In this document: in pieces, positions 19,520 to 31,025 of the stretch
Numbering within the stretch: position 1 is the stretch's first letter
Layout of the letters: each line of letters begins with the position of its first letter
From: Selaginella moellendorffii
Lineage: Eukaryota > Streptophyta > Lycopodiopsida > Selaginellales > Selaginellaceae
Direction of reading: 5' to 3'
NCBI RefSeq assembly: GCF_000143415.4
Contig: NW_003314281.1
Location: 855,096-895,095, forward strand
DNA: 40,000 nucleotides
Notes under the pieces: model-generated
The model's database searches: none
Told to the model about the DNA's origin: nothing
The model's input: the letters and a program-made list of their open reading frames with translations, nothing else
Position numbers and translations under genes: made by a program

Positions 19520-20900
19520 GAGCTTAAGGTAGCATTTTTATGCTTACTCTTAATGAAGTGTGACAAAAAGATGGGAACAGAAGAAGTACCTTTAGTGATA
19601 CAGCGGGTGTTGGACCAATTCCAGGATACCATGCCGGAGGAGCTACCTGCGGGTTGCCCTTACATGACTGATAGAACAGAAGATTGAGCTAGTCGAGGGT
19701 GCTGAGGCGGTGGTTTGTCCCTCCTATCGTTTGAACGAAAAAGAACTAGAGGAGTTGATGGACAAAGGGTATATTAGGTTGAGCAAGTCACCGTACAGGG
19801 CGCCAGTGTTATTTGTGAAAAAGAAAGATGGATTTATGCGCATATGCATAGACTATCGGTTGCTCAACAAGTATACAAAGAAGAACAAGTACCTTTTGCC
19901 AAGGATTGAGGACCTGTTTGATAGGTTGGGAAAAACAAAATACTTCTCAAGGATTGACCTAATGTCAGGATACTACCAGATCAGGGTGATGTCGAGAAGA
20001 CAACCTGTCAAACAAGATATGGGAGCTTTGAGTTTCTAGTGATGCCCTTCGGCCTATACAATGCACTAGCAACGTTTTTGGCGTTGATGAACCACATCTT
20101 TGTACTCTATCTGGATCAATTTGTGGTCGTTTATGTTGACGACATCATGATCTATAGCGAAACACTAGAGGAGCATGCCAAACACTTGACGAAGGTGTTT
20201 GAGATATTAAGGGAACACTAGTTATATGCTAAAGAGAGCAAATGTGACTTTGCTCAACAAAAGGTAAACTTTCTCGGGCATGTGGTGGGCAAGGACAAGC
20301 TCAAGGTGGACCCTGGGAAGGTCCATGCGATCCAGGATTGGGAGCAACCATCGAATGTACACGAGTTAAGAGCATTCTTGGGGCTATGCAACTACTACCA
20401 AAAGTTTATCAAACACTATTTGAGAGTAGCTTTGCCCTTAACGGACCAAACGGGAAAAGGCAAAATGCTATGGACAGCAGAATGTGAGGCGGCATTTATC
20501 CACCTCAAAAGGAAGTTGAGGAAGGCTCCCATGTTGGCATTACCAAACTTTGGTAAGGACTTTGAGGTAGAAACAGATGCTTCAGACTTTGCATTGGGTG
20601 CAGTTTTGAAGCAAAACAACCATCCAATAGCGTCCTTCTCGAAAAAGTTGAACAAGGCTCAACAGAAGTCGCTTGCCCACGAGAAAGAATTGTTTGTGGT
20701 GGTCAAGGTGCTCAAGAAGTGGCGACACTACCTTGGGAGACACTTAAAGGTTTACATGGACAATATGGCAACGAAACACTTATTATCACAACCCGACCTG
20801 AGAGGGAAACAAGGTCGGTGGCCAATGCTTTGGCTAAGTTTGATTGTGAGATTTTGTATAAGCCTGGGAAGAGCAACATCATGGCAAATGTGCTAAGTCG
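19520..20900 (+). pseudogene. Reverse transcriptase and RNase H of chromovirus A, broken
   Basis: Continues the frame of the protease region across the transposon insertion. RT motifs in order: [41 protein letters not shown], the frame break at about 19985-20040, LVMPFGL-like [12 protein letters not shown], then the intact catalytic YVDD box (about 20133). A TAG at about 20219 and a further frame change near 20810 follow. RNase H is visible as FEVETDASDFALGAVL and HEKELFVVV. The RT would copy the element RNA; this copy is dead through frameshifts and stops. Confidence 0.85.
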
Positions 20901-22130
20901 AAAAGCGAGCTTGAAGTTGGCAATATCCAGCACAACAGCAACCTTTTGGGATGAGGTGCGGACAACATATGAGAACAATGGTCTAGCGCAAGAAGTGTTG
21001 CTGAGGAATCTGGAGGCACGGGAAACTCACTAGAGAGGTGAGTTGCCAATGGAAGAGAAAACGGGCTATGCAGAACGCAATGGACTCATCTATTACAAGC
21101 AAATGAGGGTGTATGTTCTAGAAGGGGAACTAAGGAAAGTAGCCTTAGAAGAGTGCCATAACAAACCTCTTGTGGGACATGGTGGAGTGCCCAAGACGAT
21201 GGGCTTATTCAAGAGGAAGTACCACTGGCTAGATATGGCTAAAGACGTCCAAGACTATGTAAAGACATGTCCAACATGTCAGCAGGTCAAAGCCATGATT
21301 AAGGCTAGTGGAGGCTTGTTACAAAGCATCCTAATTCTAGATTGTCTGTGGAAATGTCTTATGATAGACTTCATCACGGGACTCCCCCCAAGTAAGGGGT
21401 TTGATGTGATATTCGTGGTGGTGGACCGATTTTCGAAGATGGCACATTTCATACCCACCACAATAGAAGTGGATGCGGAAGGTGTGGCGAAATTATTCTT
21501 CAAACAAGTGGTTCGAGTGTGGGGAAGGCTAGAGGAGATCATCTCAGATCTAGATAAGATCTTCACTAGCAGGTTCTAGAAAACTCTTCAGGAACAGTAT
21601 CACACCAAGTTGAAATTCAGCACAACCTATCACCCACAGACAGGTATTGGGTATTAAGTCAATTTGATGGCATTAACACTTCTTGACAGACGAACAAGCG
21701 GAAAGGGTGAATAGGCAGCTGGAGGATTATTCACAATGCTATGTCTCGGGAGACCAGACCGATTGGGTAAGTCATTTGGGACTTGTGGAAATATGTTATA
21801 ACAACTCATCACACTCAAGTATCAGGGTGAGTCCATGGGAAGTCATCAATGTGCGAGCTATTGAAAGTCCTATGGAACTTGGTGTGGCTGAGTATCATGA
21901 AGAGTTACCTGCAGTGGAGGCATTCACAGCGGAAAGTCTCAACATTTGGAATCTAGTGAGGGATTCCTTGGAACGGGCTCAACAAAGGCAAACCAAGTAC
22001 GCGAACCAGAAGCGTCGGGATGTAGAGTTCCAAGCTTGGGAGAAGGTGTGGCTGAACACCAAGAACCTCAGGCTACCAAGTGGGATTAGTCGGAAGTTGA
22101 CCCAAAGTTAAGATGCATGTATTCCTGGAA
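20830..22130 (+). pseudogene. Integrase of chromovirus A with two intron-like insertions
   Basis: The HHCC zinc finger is at about 21150-21290 (ECHNKPLVGH...CPTCQQ). The catalytic core has D in MIDFITGLP, D in IISDLDK and the YHPQT block; the third acidic residue region follows in QAERVNRQLEDY. A TAG at about 21033 and another after TSRF interrupt it. Inside YHPQT|DEQ a 46-nt insertion (21644-21689) has GT and AG ends. A 61-nt insertion (22098-22158) separates the GPY/F-like module. Integrase would insert the cDNA; this one is inactive. Confidence 0.85.
21644..21689 (+). other. 46-nt intron-like insertion in the integrase core
   Basis: Starts GTATTG, ends TTGACAG, and has a possible branch sequence CATTAAC 14 nt before the end. 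Removing it gives CAG ACA G|AC GAA CAA, restoring the integrase frame exactly. The related element at 26530-26575 has no insertion there. The repeat GACAG occurs on both sides of the junction. Confidence 0.65.
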
Positions 22131-22158
22131 GTGAACTGATCTTGAGTTCCTTAAGCAG
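22098..22158 (+). other. 61-nt intron-like insertion near the integrase C-terminus
   Basis: Starts TTAAG after CAAAG and ends AAGCAG before GTTCATAGGG. Removal restores the usual R-F-I-G-P-Y-E frame. The donor reads TTAAG where GTAAG would be expected, one substitution from a canonical site, so it may be an inactivated intron. Confidence 0.5.
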
Positions 22159-22540
22159 GTTCATAGGGCCTTATGAGATTGAGGCACGAATCAGTAAAGT
22201 GGCTTACTGCCTCCAACTTCCTCAAGAGATGGGGAAGATGCACCCAGTGTTGCATGTGAACCTACTTAAACCGTACTTTGAGGATCCGCTTCACAAGGCC
22301 CAAGTGAGACCTTTACCTAAGGTTATCCAAGGGGAAGAGGAATACAAAGTGGAAGCCATCCTCAATACGCACAAGAGCAAGCGACAAAGACACAAAGTGA
22401 GAGAGTTCCATGTGAACTGGAAAGGATTTTCACACTATGAAGCAACATGGGAACCGAAGAAGAACCTAGCAAATGCGCAAGATCTAGTGGAGGAATTTCT
22501 GCAAGGCAGAACCTTATGTACTTATGCAAAGTTCAATTAA
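22142..22540 (+). CDS. Integrase tail and chromodomain of chromovirus A
   Basis: Open for 132 codons. It has the GPY-like module (FIGPYEIEARISKVAYCLQLP), then MHPVLHVNLLKPY. A chromodomain lies at about 22340-22500: VEAILNTH, REFHVNWKGF, ATWEPKKNL and LVEEFL, matching the chromodomain order of aromatic and acidic positions. Chromodomains of this type guide integration to marked chromatin and place element A among plant chromoviruses. The first codons overlap the 61-nt insertion, so the listed start is not a true initiation site. Confidence 0.85.
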   Translation: MSSLSRFIGPYEIEARISKVAYCLQLPQEMGKMHPVLHVNLLKPYFEDPLHKAQVRPLPKVIQGEEEYKVEAILNTHKSKRQRHKVREFHVNWKGFSHYEATWEPKKNLANAQDLVEEFLQGRTLCTYAKFN

Positions 22541-22943
22541 AAAACATCCATTTGTGAAGTTGAGCAATGGCATATGTTAGGATCCGAAGGCGTGCCGAAG
22601 GTAAGCTAATTAGCATGGGTTAGCTAGGTCAACCAGGCGTAGAGAACTACACTTGACTCCCCACGGGGATGTCAAATCCGTAGACATATTTTACGAAGGT
22701 TGGGTTCGAGTCCCAACCCCCTAGTAAAGCAAGGTTGGGTTCAAGTCCCAACCCCATACTAGGGCGTGGTGGGGTGAGGGGTATAAGGATATCTATATTC
22801 CGTTGTCATGGGCTCTTGGCCGGGGAGGCTAACTTAAGCACACCGCTAAGTGGGGGGATGCCCCTGGAGACATGGTTAACAAGTCGTAGGATAAAAAGAG
22901 ACATTTGATGTGGGCATCGAACTTCTTCTATAGGTGGTGGAAT
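22541..22943 (+). other. 3' noncoding part of chromovirus A with tRNA T-arm-like repeats
   Basis: Two copies of a 19-nt sequence of the form GTTGGG-TTCGAGT-CCCAAC (22699-22717; 22734-22752 with TTCAAGT) form a perfect T-arm with a 6-bp stem and 7-nt loop. No complete tRNA cloverleaf could be drawn upstream. A weak purine tract AGGTGGTGGAA precedes the LTR start at 22944 and is the probable polypurine tract. Confidence 0.5.
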
Positions 22944-24020
22944 TGTAAGGAACCAACTCCCCAAGGTGTTGTAAGCTAAAGGATCCCCGAAAGCATGACC
23001 AAAATGACAAAGAGTTCATCAGATAGGACCGAGTCTGAGATTGAATCCAAGGCCGACTTTGAGACCGAGTTCAAGATTGAGTCCGAGGCCAACTCAGAGA
23101 CCGAGTTCGAGACCGAGTTCGAGACAGAGTTCGAGATTCAAGATCGGGTCCAAGACCGAGTCCGAGGTCGAGTCTGAAGTCGAGTCCTAGATCGGGTCCG
23201 AGATCGAGTCCGAGATCAAGTCCGAGATCGAGTCCGAAGTTGGGTCCGAGATCGAGTCCGAGATCGAGTTCGAGACCGAGTCCGAGTACTAATATAGGTC
23301 AAGGGGTGAAAGCCCAAAGCGTGCGTCTCCCGGGGGGGGGGTTGCAAGGGGTTTCAAAAGTATAGTAGGGATAGTGAGGTCCAGGAACCAATCTTGAAGG
23401 AACTCTAGTGGTGCTTCCAAACTGACTTGAGGTTGACATTGGGGCCGAAGGGCCTTGGGTGGTAGTGAGTATGGATTCGAGTGGTGCCGGAGGGGCCACC
23501 CAAGGAAGTGCTTAAGAGCAGCTCCCACTCCCAAAAGGGAAACCAACTACAATGCTCCAGCTCATGTGGAGTGGTGCCCCACTTGAGTACCTTGTGGCTC
23601 ATTGGTCCTCGCCTTTCCTAGGGGCTTGGGCCTTCCCTTCGGGATGGAAGTGGGGGGGTAGAGGTACCCATACCGGGCCGTTAGGCCACAGTGTTTTGCC
23701 CCAGTATCCTGAAGTAAGTGTTGCACCCAAAGCTTGGGATTTAGAGGGTCCCATGATCAAGTCTTGTTGTACCAAGGGATGTTAGGAACTTGGAGGCTTC
23801 GTGTGCTTGGCTGCTTATGCCTACGGGGAGTGTAGCTGAACCTTAAGTCCAGTCTAACCCGAGGAGGGGGATTGGGAGAGAATTGGGAATCCGTGGATGG
23901 ATGGCTGACACTCCGTTGCTCGTGTAGTGAGTAGTTGAAACCAAGTAAGACCAAGTAGGAGCTGATACAATAGGTAGGAACCTTGGCAAGGGAGGTTAGC
24001 AAAAGCTAAGGCAGTGTTGG
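22944..24020 (+). repeat. 3' LTR of chromovirus A, right end missing
   Basis: Begins TGTAAGG, inverse of the 5' LTR end CTTACA. A GAGTCCGAG minisatellite occupies 23030-23285, the landmark GGGTGAAAGCCCAAAG is at 23304-23319, and 23320-24020 follows the 5' LTR 680-1365 closely. Similarity ends at GGCAGTGTTGGT (24020), about 62 bases before the expected CTTACA, where the next gypsy element begins. ORFs here are LTR shadows. Confidence 0.8.
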
Positions 24021-24760
24021 TTTCCATTGTGGAGAGTCAGGACATAGGTCCTCGGAATGTCCCAACAAGCATAAAACAAAGTCTCGTGTTAATGTCATGA
24101 GGGAAGACGATGGTGGTGAAGCTAAAGGGGTTGATGAGTTGGTCAATGCAGACTATGAGGAAGAGGAGGTGAATTACTTTCGTTGCTTTCCTCAAGCTTT
24201 TCTCGTAGTCAATGCAAACACTGATCCGTTGATGTATCTAATAGGCTTTGTCCACAGACACCGAATCCAAGTGATGCTTGACACAGTGTGATATCCAAAG
24301 ACTTAGTTATGTTGTTAGGATTGAATGCTGAGCAAATGTCACCTATGCACTTCCAGTTTGTGAAAGGTGGGCAAGTAGCCAGAAAATTTGTGAGTGATGT
24401 TCCAATAAAAATATCCAAATGGAAAGAAAGAGTGGACTTGGTAGTGTTGAAGATACTAGATTCTCATATGATGTTTGGTATGGACTTCTTCAACAAATAC
24501 ATAAAAGGGATTTATGGTGTTGGATAAAGTTGCATCACATTGAAGTCAAAAGGACGTCCCGATGTGTCCTTCCAGTTGCAAAAGCTCTCCTCAAAGGATT
24601 GGGATGGTAAGTTCCTAATTGCGAAAGTCACCCAAAAAGCAGCTAAGAAGGGATGTCGGACCTTTTGGGTTCAAGTGATGGAAGTTGAGGGTGTTGGAGA
24701 CTTGGTTCAAATTGGTGATAGGGTTAATCCCATACCAAAGAAGATATTGGAGATGTTGGT
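24021..24760 (+). pseudogene. Gag end and protease of gypsy element B, broken
   Basis: Joined abruptly to the truncated LTR at 24021, without its own LTR or start. Protease remnants: IQVMLDT followed by loss of the usual G-A/S and a stop at 24291, then SKDLVMLLGL and, near the end, MMFGMDFFNKY, the second-half protease motif. Frames change at least twice. No intact product is possible. Confidence 0.7.
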
Positions 24761-27119
24761 ATAGAATCAGGATGTCTTCCCGAAGCATTTGCCACCAGGG
24801 CTACCTCCTAACTGTGAGGTTGATCATCAGATTGAAGTTATTCTGGGTTCTACATTACCTACAAAGGCTCTATATCATCTGAACATTAAGGAAATGGTTG
24901 AACTCAAGAAGCAACTCATGGAACTTCTTGACAAAGGTCATATCCGACCAAACAAGTCACCTTATGGAGTGCCAGTCCTTTTTGTTATGAAAAAGGATGG
25001 AACCATGAGGATGTGTATTGACAATCAGGCACTTAACAAAATCACAGTTAAAAATAATTATCCTTTGCCTCACATTAATGACTTGTTTGACCAACTCTTA
25101 AAGGCTAAGTATTTTACGTGACTTGATTTGCAGTCTAGGTATCATTAGATACGGGTGGCAAATCAGGATGTGGAGAAGACAGCCTTTAAGACTCGGTACA
25201 AATCTTATGAGTTCCTTGTCATGCCGTTTGGGTTATGTAATGCTCTGGCAATGTTTAGCACTATGATGGATAGAATATTCGGAGATTATTTGGATGCATT
25301 TGTTGTCCTATATCCACAATGTTCTAGTCTTCAGTGAAACGTTGGAGGATCATTTGAAACACTTGGAGCTGGTGTTTCAGAAGTTGCGCGAACACAAACT
25401 ATATGCTAAGGAAAGTAAATGTGCTTTTGGACAATTGTGCATAAACTTTCTTGTATATATAGTTGGTGGTGGCGCAATTGAAGTCGATCCAAAAAAGGTG
25501 GAAGCAGTGAAGTCCTGGGAAGTCCCAACCACTGTATCAGATGTTCATTCCTTTCTTAGTTTGGTGGGATACTATTGTAAGTTTGTTCGCAATTTTGCAA
25601 GAACTGCTCTTTCGTTGACTGAGTTGACGAAAAATAGTATATCGTTTCATTGGACACCAGCTTGTCAACATGTTTTTGTATGGTTGAAGGAGATCTTGAC
25701 TATGGTTCCTGTTCTCAAGATCCCATATCTTGATTGTTAGATATGATATTGAAATCATATATAAACCTGGTAAAGACAATATTGTTCCGGATGCATTGAG
25801 TCGTCAAGCTCAATTCTGGGCAATATCAGTAGTTAGTTCAGATTGGTTGGAGGACATTCGGGCTTCGTATGGAAGTGATCCATTGGCAAAAGCAATCTTG
25901 CATTATGCGGAGTTGTTGAAGCAAAACCTTGGTAGCAAAGCGGCGAAAGTTGCTAGTCGAACCAATGTAAAGCTTCATTTTTCAGTTCGGGATGGGCTTA
26001 TATTCTATAAGCAAGAAAGATTGTATCTTCCCTCTAAGGATTTGTAGCAGTTATTTCTGCAGGAACATCATGATGTTTTGGCAGCGGGGCATGGTGGGAA
26101 GCAAAAGACTCTAGCTTCATTGAAAAAGGGATTTTTTTGGTCTGGTATGGAAGGTGATGTAGCGGACTATGTCCATTCCTGCCCTATATGCCAGCAATGT
26201 AAGCACAAAACTGATAAGTAGGCTGGAAAGTTGCAGTGCATTCTAGCACTGGCATGGCCATTTCAAAGTGTGACACTTGATTTCGTCACTTGCTTGCCAA
26301 AGTCTAAGGGTTATAATACTTTGATGGTGGTTGTGGATCGGTTGTCAAAGATTGCACACTTCATTCTAACTGTGGGAACAGTAAATGCGAAACAAGCAGC
26401 AAAGCTCTTTTTCCATGAAGTAATGCGGGTTCGTGGTCTTCCCGAAGAGATGATCTCGGATAGAAATTTGAGGTTTACGAGGAAGTTTTGGGGCACACTA
26501 TTCCAGCTGTTTAGTACCAAGTTGAAGTTTAGTACGTCTTATCATCCTCAAGCTGATGGGCAAATTGAACACATGAATGCTCAAGTTGAGGATTATCTGT
26601 GGTACTATGTCGCGGCGGACCAATATGACTGGGTTAAGCATTTAAACATAGCAGAAATTGGTTATAACAACACATTTCACAGCACTATTGGCTGTCCTCC
26701 ATAGGAGATGCTACAAGTAAATGCTCATGGAGTCCCTCAACAGATTGTTGTACCAAAACCAATGTCCGAATTGTTGGTCCTGACCATTGAGACTTATGCA
26801 GAGCAGCTATGCCAAGGTTGGTCTAGAGCTACTGAGGCGATGGGCAAATCTTAGGATAAGTATCAACATGATAAGGATCAACATTATCAGGATGTATCCT
26901 ATCAAGTGGGAGATTAGGTGTGACTATCCTCCCGGAATCTGAGTGTTAAGAGATTTTTATCTCGAAAACTACTACCAAGATATGTTGGACATTATCGGGT
27001 GTTGAGATGAGTTGGTGATGTATCCTATAAGTTGGATCTTCCGGATAAGTTCTCTCATGTATATGATATGTTTCATGTCAGTTTACTAGCACTATATCAT
27101 GCTGCTGAGGAACGACAAT
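24761..27119 (+). pseudogene. RT, RNase H remnant and integrase of gypsy element B, broken
   Basis: [18 protein letters not shown] and [12 protein letters not shown] are clear. The catalytic box, expected as Y-x-D-D, reads Y-I-H-N at about 25311, so catalysis is lost as well as the frame. Most of the RNase H domain is deleted at 25738. Integrase: HHCC (EHHDVLAAGHGG...CPICQQC) at about 26065-26200; core with LDFVTCLPKSKG, ISDRN and SYHPQADGQIEHMN, uninterrupted where element A carries a 46-nt insertion. Later stops at 26703, 26853, 26919 and 26925. No chromodomain was recognised. Confidence 0.8.
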
Positions 27120-29020
27120 TACACATCTTCTCCATCTAACAATTTACTTCAAGTGCTAATGGATTAGCTAACAAGCTATAACAAATGAATGCTACAACCC
27201 TTTTTCAACACTTCAATGGGCAAACTCAAGGAACTAAGGAACCAACTTAAGCTTAGCATATTATAAATCACTATTGAGAATCCAATCAAAGCTACTATAA
27301 TATTACTACTTGCAAGTAGACTAACTTCACTATCAACCACTTTGGGGTTGATCATCATCTAACCAAGCAACTTCATAAACACATTACTCATTATCACATG
27401 GATATGATATAAGTATCACAATGACTTGATCATAAATTGAGTAACACCCATGTCATTACTTCAAAAGTTTATGTGTATCAAATGCCAACCTGATTCGACA
27501 AAATACAACATAAATGCCACACTCCACCAATAAAGATTTATAACACCCAACACCACTAACTTTTGTTCACAACACAAACAAGCTCATGTCACTCCAAACT
27601 CAAAATTAATCCAATACCGAGCTACTCAAGGAGCAATAGCAAGGTTCCTCAGAAAGAATTGAGCATTGTAACTTAAGTCTTCCAATACCAAGCCTAGACA
27701 AAATGGTTTAACACTTCATTGCTATCCATCCCATGACTCACCACTTGTAAGACCACCATAACCAACATGCATCAAAGTAGGGACTCTTGATTACATAATG
27801 TGAACATAGGCAATGAGTCACACCTCGTTGCAAATCATCACTCCAAGAGAAAATGATTTATGTGTTTAATCCTTTATCCCCTATAACTCTCTTTTTGATC
27901 TTAACTTTGACTTAACCTCAAATTTGCATTTGCACTGCCTTCAATCCAATCCAAAAAAAGTTTATGATAGAGCACAGCAATGACTACTTGAACCAATAGA
28001 CTAATCCCTACAATCTTGGTTGATCCATTTATAATCATGCCTAGGAAAGATCTACTAATGCCATGCTAAACAGCTACGGACCAGCCTATTTGCCACTCAT
28101 AGCAAACCTAAGGAAGGCTTACTTTCACCCATGGTATATGGAACAACTCATGGAACTACTACAACAACTCATAGAACCAACAATAGGCTAATATTAATCT
28201 TACCAACTCAAAATGTAACTTTAAGTTGCTAATATGCCTCTCTCATGAGCCGAAGTGTAAACTCATGCAAACACAACAACTTAATCCCTATTATGAGCCC
28301 AAGAGTAAGCTCACATTATTACGATACAAAAAGGTAACCAAATCCATAATCAATAAATGATTGCGAAGCCTTTGTGCCCAAACATGTACCCACTCGGATC
28401 ATCATTTTCATCTCTGCATATGCAACAAGACTAGTTGCCCAATCTCATTGGATAGTACTCATTAAAACTCATCCTTTGATACTAAATGTAACATACATAG
28501 TTTTTACCTTTTATCCTATGGTGATTTACCATAGGATAACCATGAAGCAAAACCCAAACCTTCTATATGCACATGTCATATACCACATGTCCAAAGGACA
28601 ATGATGTGGAACTTACATTTCAGAGTCTTGGGCTACTGAATGAAAGAACAGTGCCAAACTCCCAAGTATGGAGTCAAGGAGCAATGCCACTAGAGCACAA
28701 AACAACTCCCAAGCATACAACCCAAGGAACGAAGGGACAAAAGCATAGAGCAACTTAAATCAATCCTAGAGCAATCAGCATCTCAATGCTCAGACCAACA
28801 CACAAAACGAAGCCAAACAAAGTCTAATATTATTTTGGCATACTAATGGCCTAACATGAGGATATAAATACTCCACCAGCTAACATAGAATAGAACTTGG
28901 GCTTAAACCCAAGTTGGATGCAAAACAAAGACAGACATGTAAACAAAAGCTATACTATGCCTCAGGTTAGTCAGCCATACCCAACCTACCTACTATCCCT
29001 ATTATACATTTGGAACCCCC
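27120..29020 (-). repeat. LTR-like repeat, copy 1 (minus orientation likely)
   Basis: Bases 27120-28940 match 38237 to the window end in the same direction, with about 80% identity by eye and mostly transition differences. Bases 28985-29020, read on the minus strand, resemble the LTR segment following the shared landmark (GGGGTTCCAAAAGTATAGTAGGG at 690-712, with two or three changes), which suggests an LTR in minus orientation. No coding sequence. It ends about 10 bases before the ATG of the next exon-like region. Confidence 0.6.
28511..28539. repeat. Conserved 12-bp-stem hairpin in LTR-like repeat copy 1
   Basis: TTATCCTATGGT, loop GATTT, ACCATAGGATAA. The same perfect hairpin is kept at 39572-39600 although the surrounding sequence has diverged. 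Confidence 0.8.
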
Positions 29021-29027
29021 TATAGCG

Positions 29028-29739
29028 ATGGAAAACGATGCTGAAGTTGCAAGGCTTGCTAATTCCTCTCGGGCCAACATGAAAGAGATTCTTCCACTTG
29101 AATCGCAACTTATCTCGATTGACAGCCGAGATGGTTTTCATTGAAACTCAGAAGAGAGAGGCTGGGGATTTGATCGAAGCAATAAGGCATGGCCTTGAAA
29201 GCTGTGTGGTAATCGTTGTTTTAGTGATTTCATTCCAGCTGAATCTCTATCCAACATTTGTGCAGGCGAAGCAAAGAGATACTCAAAGCCTTCTTTTCAG
29301 TAAAGAGTTTTGCCTTCGTGACTTGAGGAGTCAGGCTGAGCAGGCTGCAAGAGGAGCCATGCCAAACATTGGAGAGCTCGAAGGCGATATAATCGTAAGC
29401 TACAAGAGAATTCATCCGTCCAAGATATCTAACTTCGCAAAGTTTCCAGGCTACGGAAGCTGAAGCGCAGAAACTGGAACGGGAGATTGAAGAACTCCGA
29501 GCCAAACATGCCGATGCCCAAGCCAGGAAAGAGCTTTCCTTATCTCGGGCTTGATTCTTTTGAAGGTAGCTTACAAATTCTTTTCCATCTCGTGTGTGAA
29601 AAAATGTTTTTTTTTCTTCTCAGATTCAGCTAGACATGATGCAGAAGCTCTCGAAAATTCTGTGTCTGAGCTCCGAGCTTTGCAGGACAAAGCAGTAGAA
29701 GTTTCTCAAGTAAGAACTGAAAAGATTAATACTTTGTAA
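29028..29739 (+). pseudogene. Coiled-coil exons with 55-58-nt introns, frame broken
   Basis: The ATG at 29028 opens a helical stretch that goes out of frame at about 29095; the frame from 29098 continues it (TAEMVFIETQKREAGDL). Clear introns are 29209-29265 (57 nt) and 29395-29449 (55 nt), both keeping phase and leading into a strong coiled coil (AEAQKLEREIEELRAK). A third intron, 29566-29623, precedes another coil (AEALENSVSELRALQ) in a shifted frame. Either one or two indels have broken the gene or my exon model is wrong. A long coiled-coil nuclear or cytoskeletal protein is possible; no family is recognised. Confidence 0.45.
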
Positions 29740-29774
29740 CTTGTTGTTTTTTTTCCGTCAAATTTAATCCATAC

Positions 29775-29909
29775 CTGCGAACATCGTACAAACTTCTCGT
29801 GCATCTCCACGGCATGTTGCTCCAAACACCGCTTTCTAATTCGTGCTTCGTTCAGAAAAGTCTCCTTATTCTCAATACCTCCTTTCAGCTCCTTTTCCTC
29901 AACGGAAAT
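29775..29909 (-). CDS. Minus-strand exon, weakly like the C-terminal tail of DMS3-type SMC-hinge proteins
   Basis: 45 codons, open, bounded by AG and GT on the minus strand. It reads ISVEEKELKGG...LEQHAVEMHEKFVRCSQ. The block with HAV followed by K/E and FVRC resembles, from memory, the end of plant DMS3, an SMC-hinge protein of RNA-directed DNA methylation. The plus strand is also open here for 74 codons, so the strand is not certain. No neighbouring minus-strand exon could be firmly joined. Confidence 0.25.
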
Positions 29910-31025
29910 CTGTAAGAAAGCAAACTAGAAATGAAAGCAGTGACACAGTGATGATGTGGGTTCGCAATCTTTCTGCTCGTGAAATATTCCATAACCACTA
30001 TGACTATGTCTCGAATGAGTGTCATCGAGACTACAGTCAAGATAGTTCGTTTCCAGGTTGGAGATGACTCTGACGAGCTTCTTGCGCAGCTCCAGGAGAG
30101 CTAGAATGATCTCGAAGGGAGTGGGGTTGTCTACTCTCTCGAAGGCAAAGAAAGTCTTGGCTCTTCGCGATTGCTTCCAAGATGAAGTCTTTGAGGCTGT
30201 CATAGCTAGCGTGAGGATCACTGCTAATTCTTTCATCCATGCGGAGGGATTGCTCAGGTCTGAGCTGACACGGAGGCCAATTCAAGCTCAGTCGCAGCGA
30301 GCACCAAGGTGCCGGTCAATGCTTGTCTAGCTACAAGGCAAGCCAAAGACCAGCACTTTGAACAGCACGCGTTTTGGCTCGAGGTAGAGGGCAGTGATCA
30401 GGAGCTCGTGGTAGAGGGCGAGGCCGTGGATTTGCACTCATGCCATTCCCTTTCAACAATCAAGCAGGTACATCCACTCAACTGGCTACAGGAAAGAAAG
30501 GACCGAAAGGAGGGACACCATAGCAAGTGGTTTAAGCGAATGGGTCAGGGCAAGTAGCAGCAAATGCCAATGTCCAGTGGTGGGTAGCGGCGCGAATCTC
30601 CTCATGAGAACATGCACAGCAAAATGGGGGAGCCTGGTCGAGGTCGCGACCACAAACGTTTTCCTCCTGGACGATCTTGCTAATTACGTATGCCGTCTCT
30701 ATCGACTGGAGGTTGATGCCCGTAGCTTTTGCATTGGTCACAGTACATGAGAAAGAATTTGTTTGAAAGAATGCAATGGCTCAAGTACTCGAACATGTTC
30801 CACAGAAAGTTCCTAGAGAAGAGAGGAGCCGCAAAGACAAGTTTAACAAAGAGAAAACTTCTCAGTCAAGCAGGACTAATTAAATCGTTTAAAACCCAAT
30901 TTGTAAGCTTTAGGGTTTTGTGTGTTAGGATGCCCACCAGAATCCACGTTCAGTTGGGATTCTGCTGCACTAGACGGCTGCAAGAAATCACCTTCCATTA
31001 GATCGCCGCTGTGGAGCTCGACGCA
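29910..31025. other. Gene-like region not resolved
   Basis: Both strands have open stretches. On the minus strand, around 30060-30200, there is a helical segment including FEIILALLELRKKLVRVISNLE. On the plus strand, about 30400-30750, there is an open frame of about 115 codons without ATG, containing TTNVFLLDDLANYVCRLYRL. Splice-like signals are present but no consistent model emerged. It may be the head of a gene divergent from the RNase PH gene, or pseudogene debris. Confidence 0.3.

Noticed and set aside
22620-22720. A complete tRNA gene
   Set aside because: Only a T-arm can be drawn; acceptor, D and anticodon arms are not convincing.
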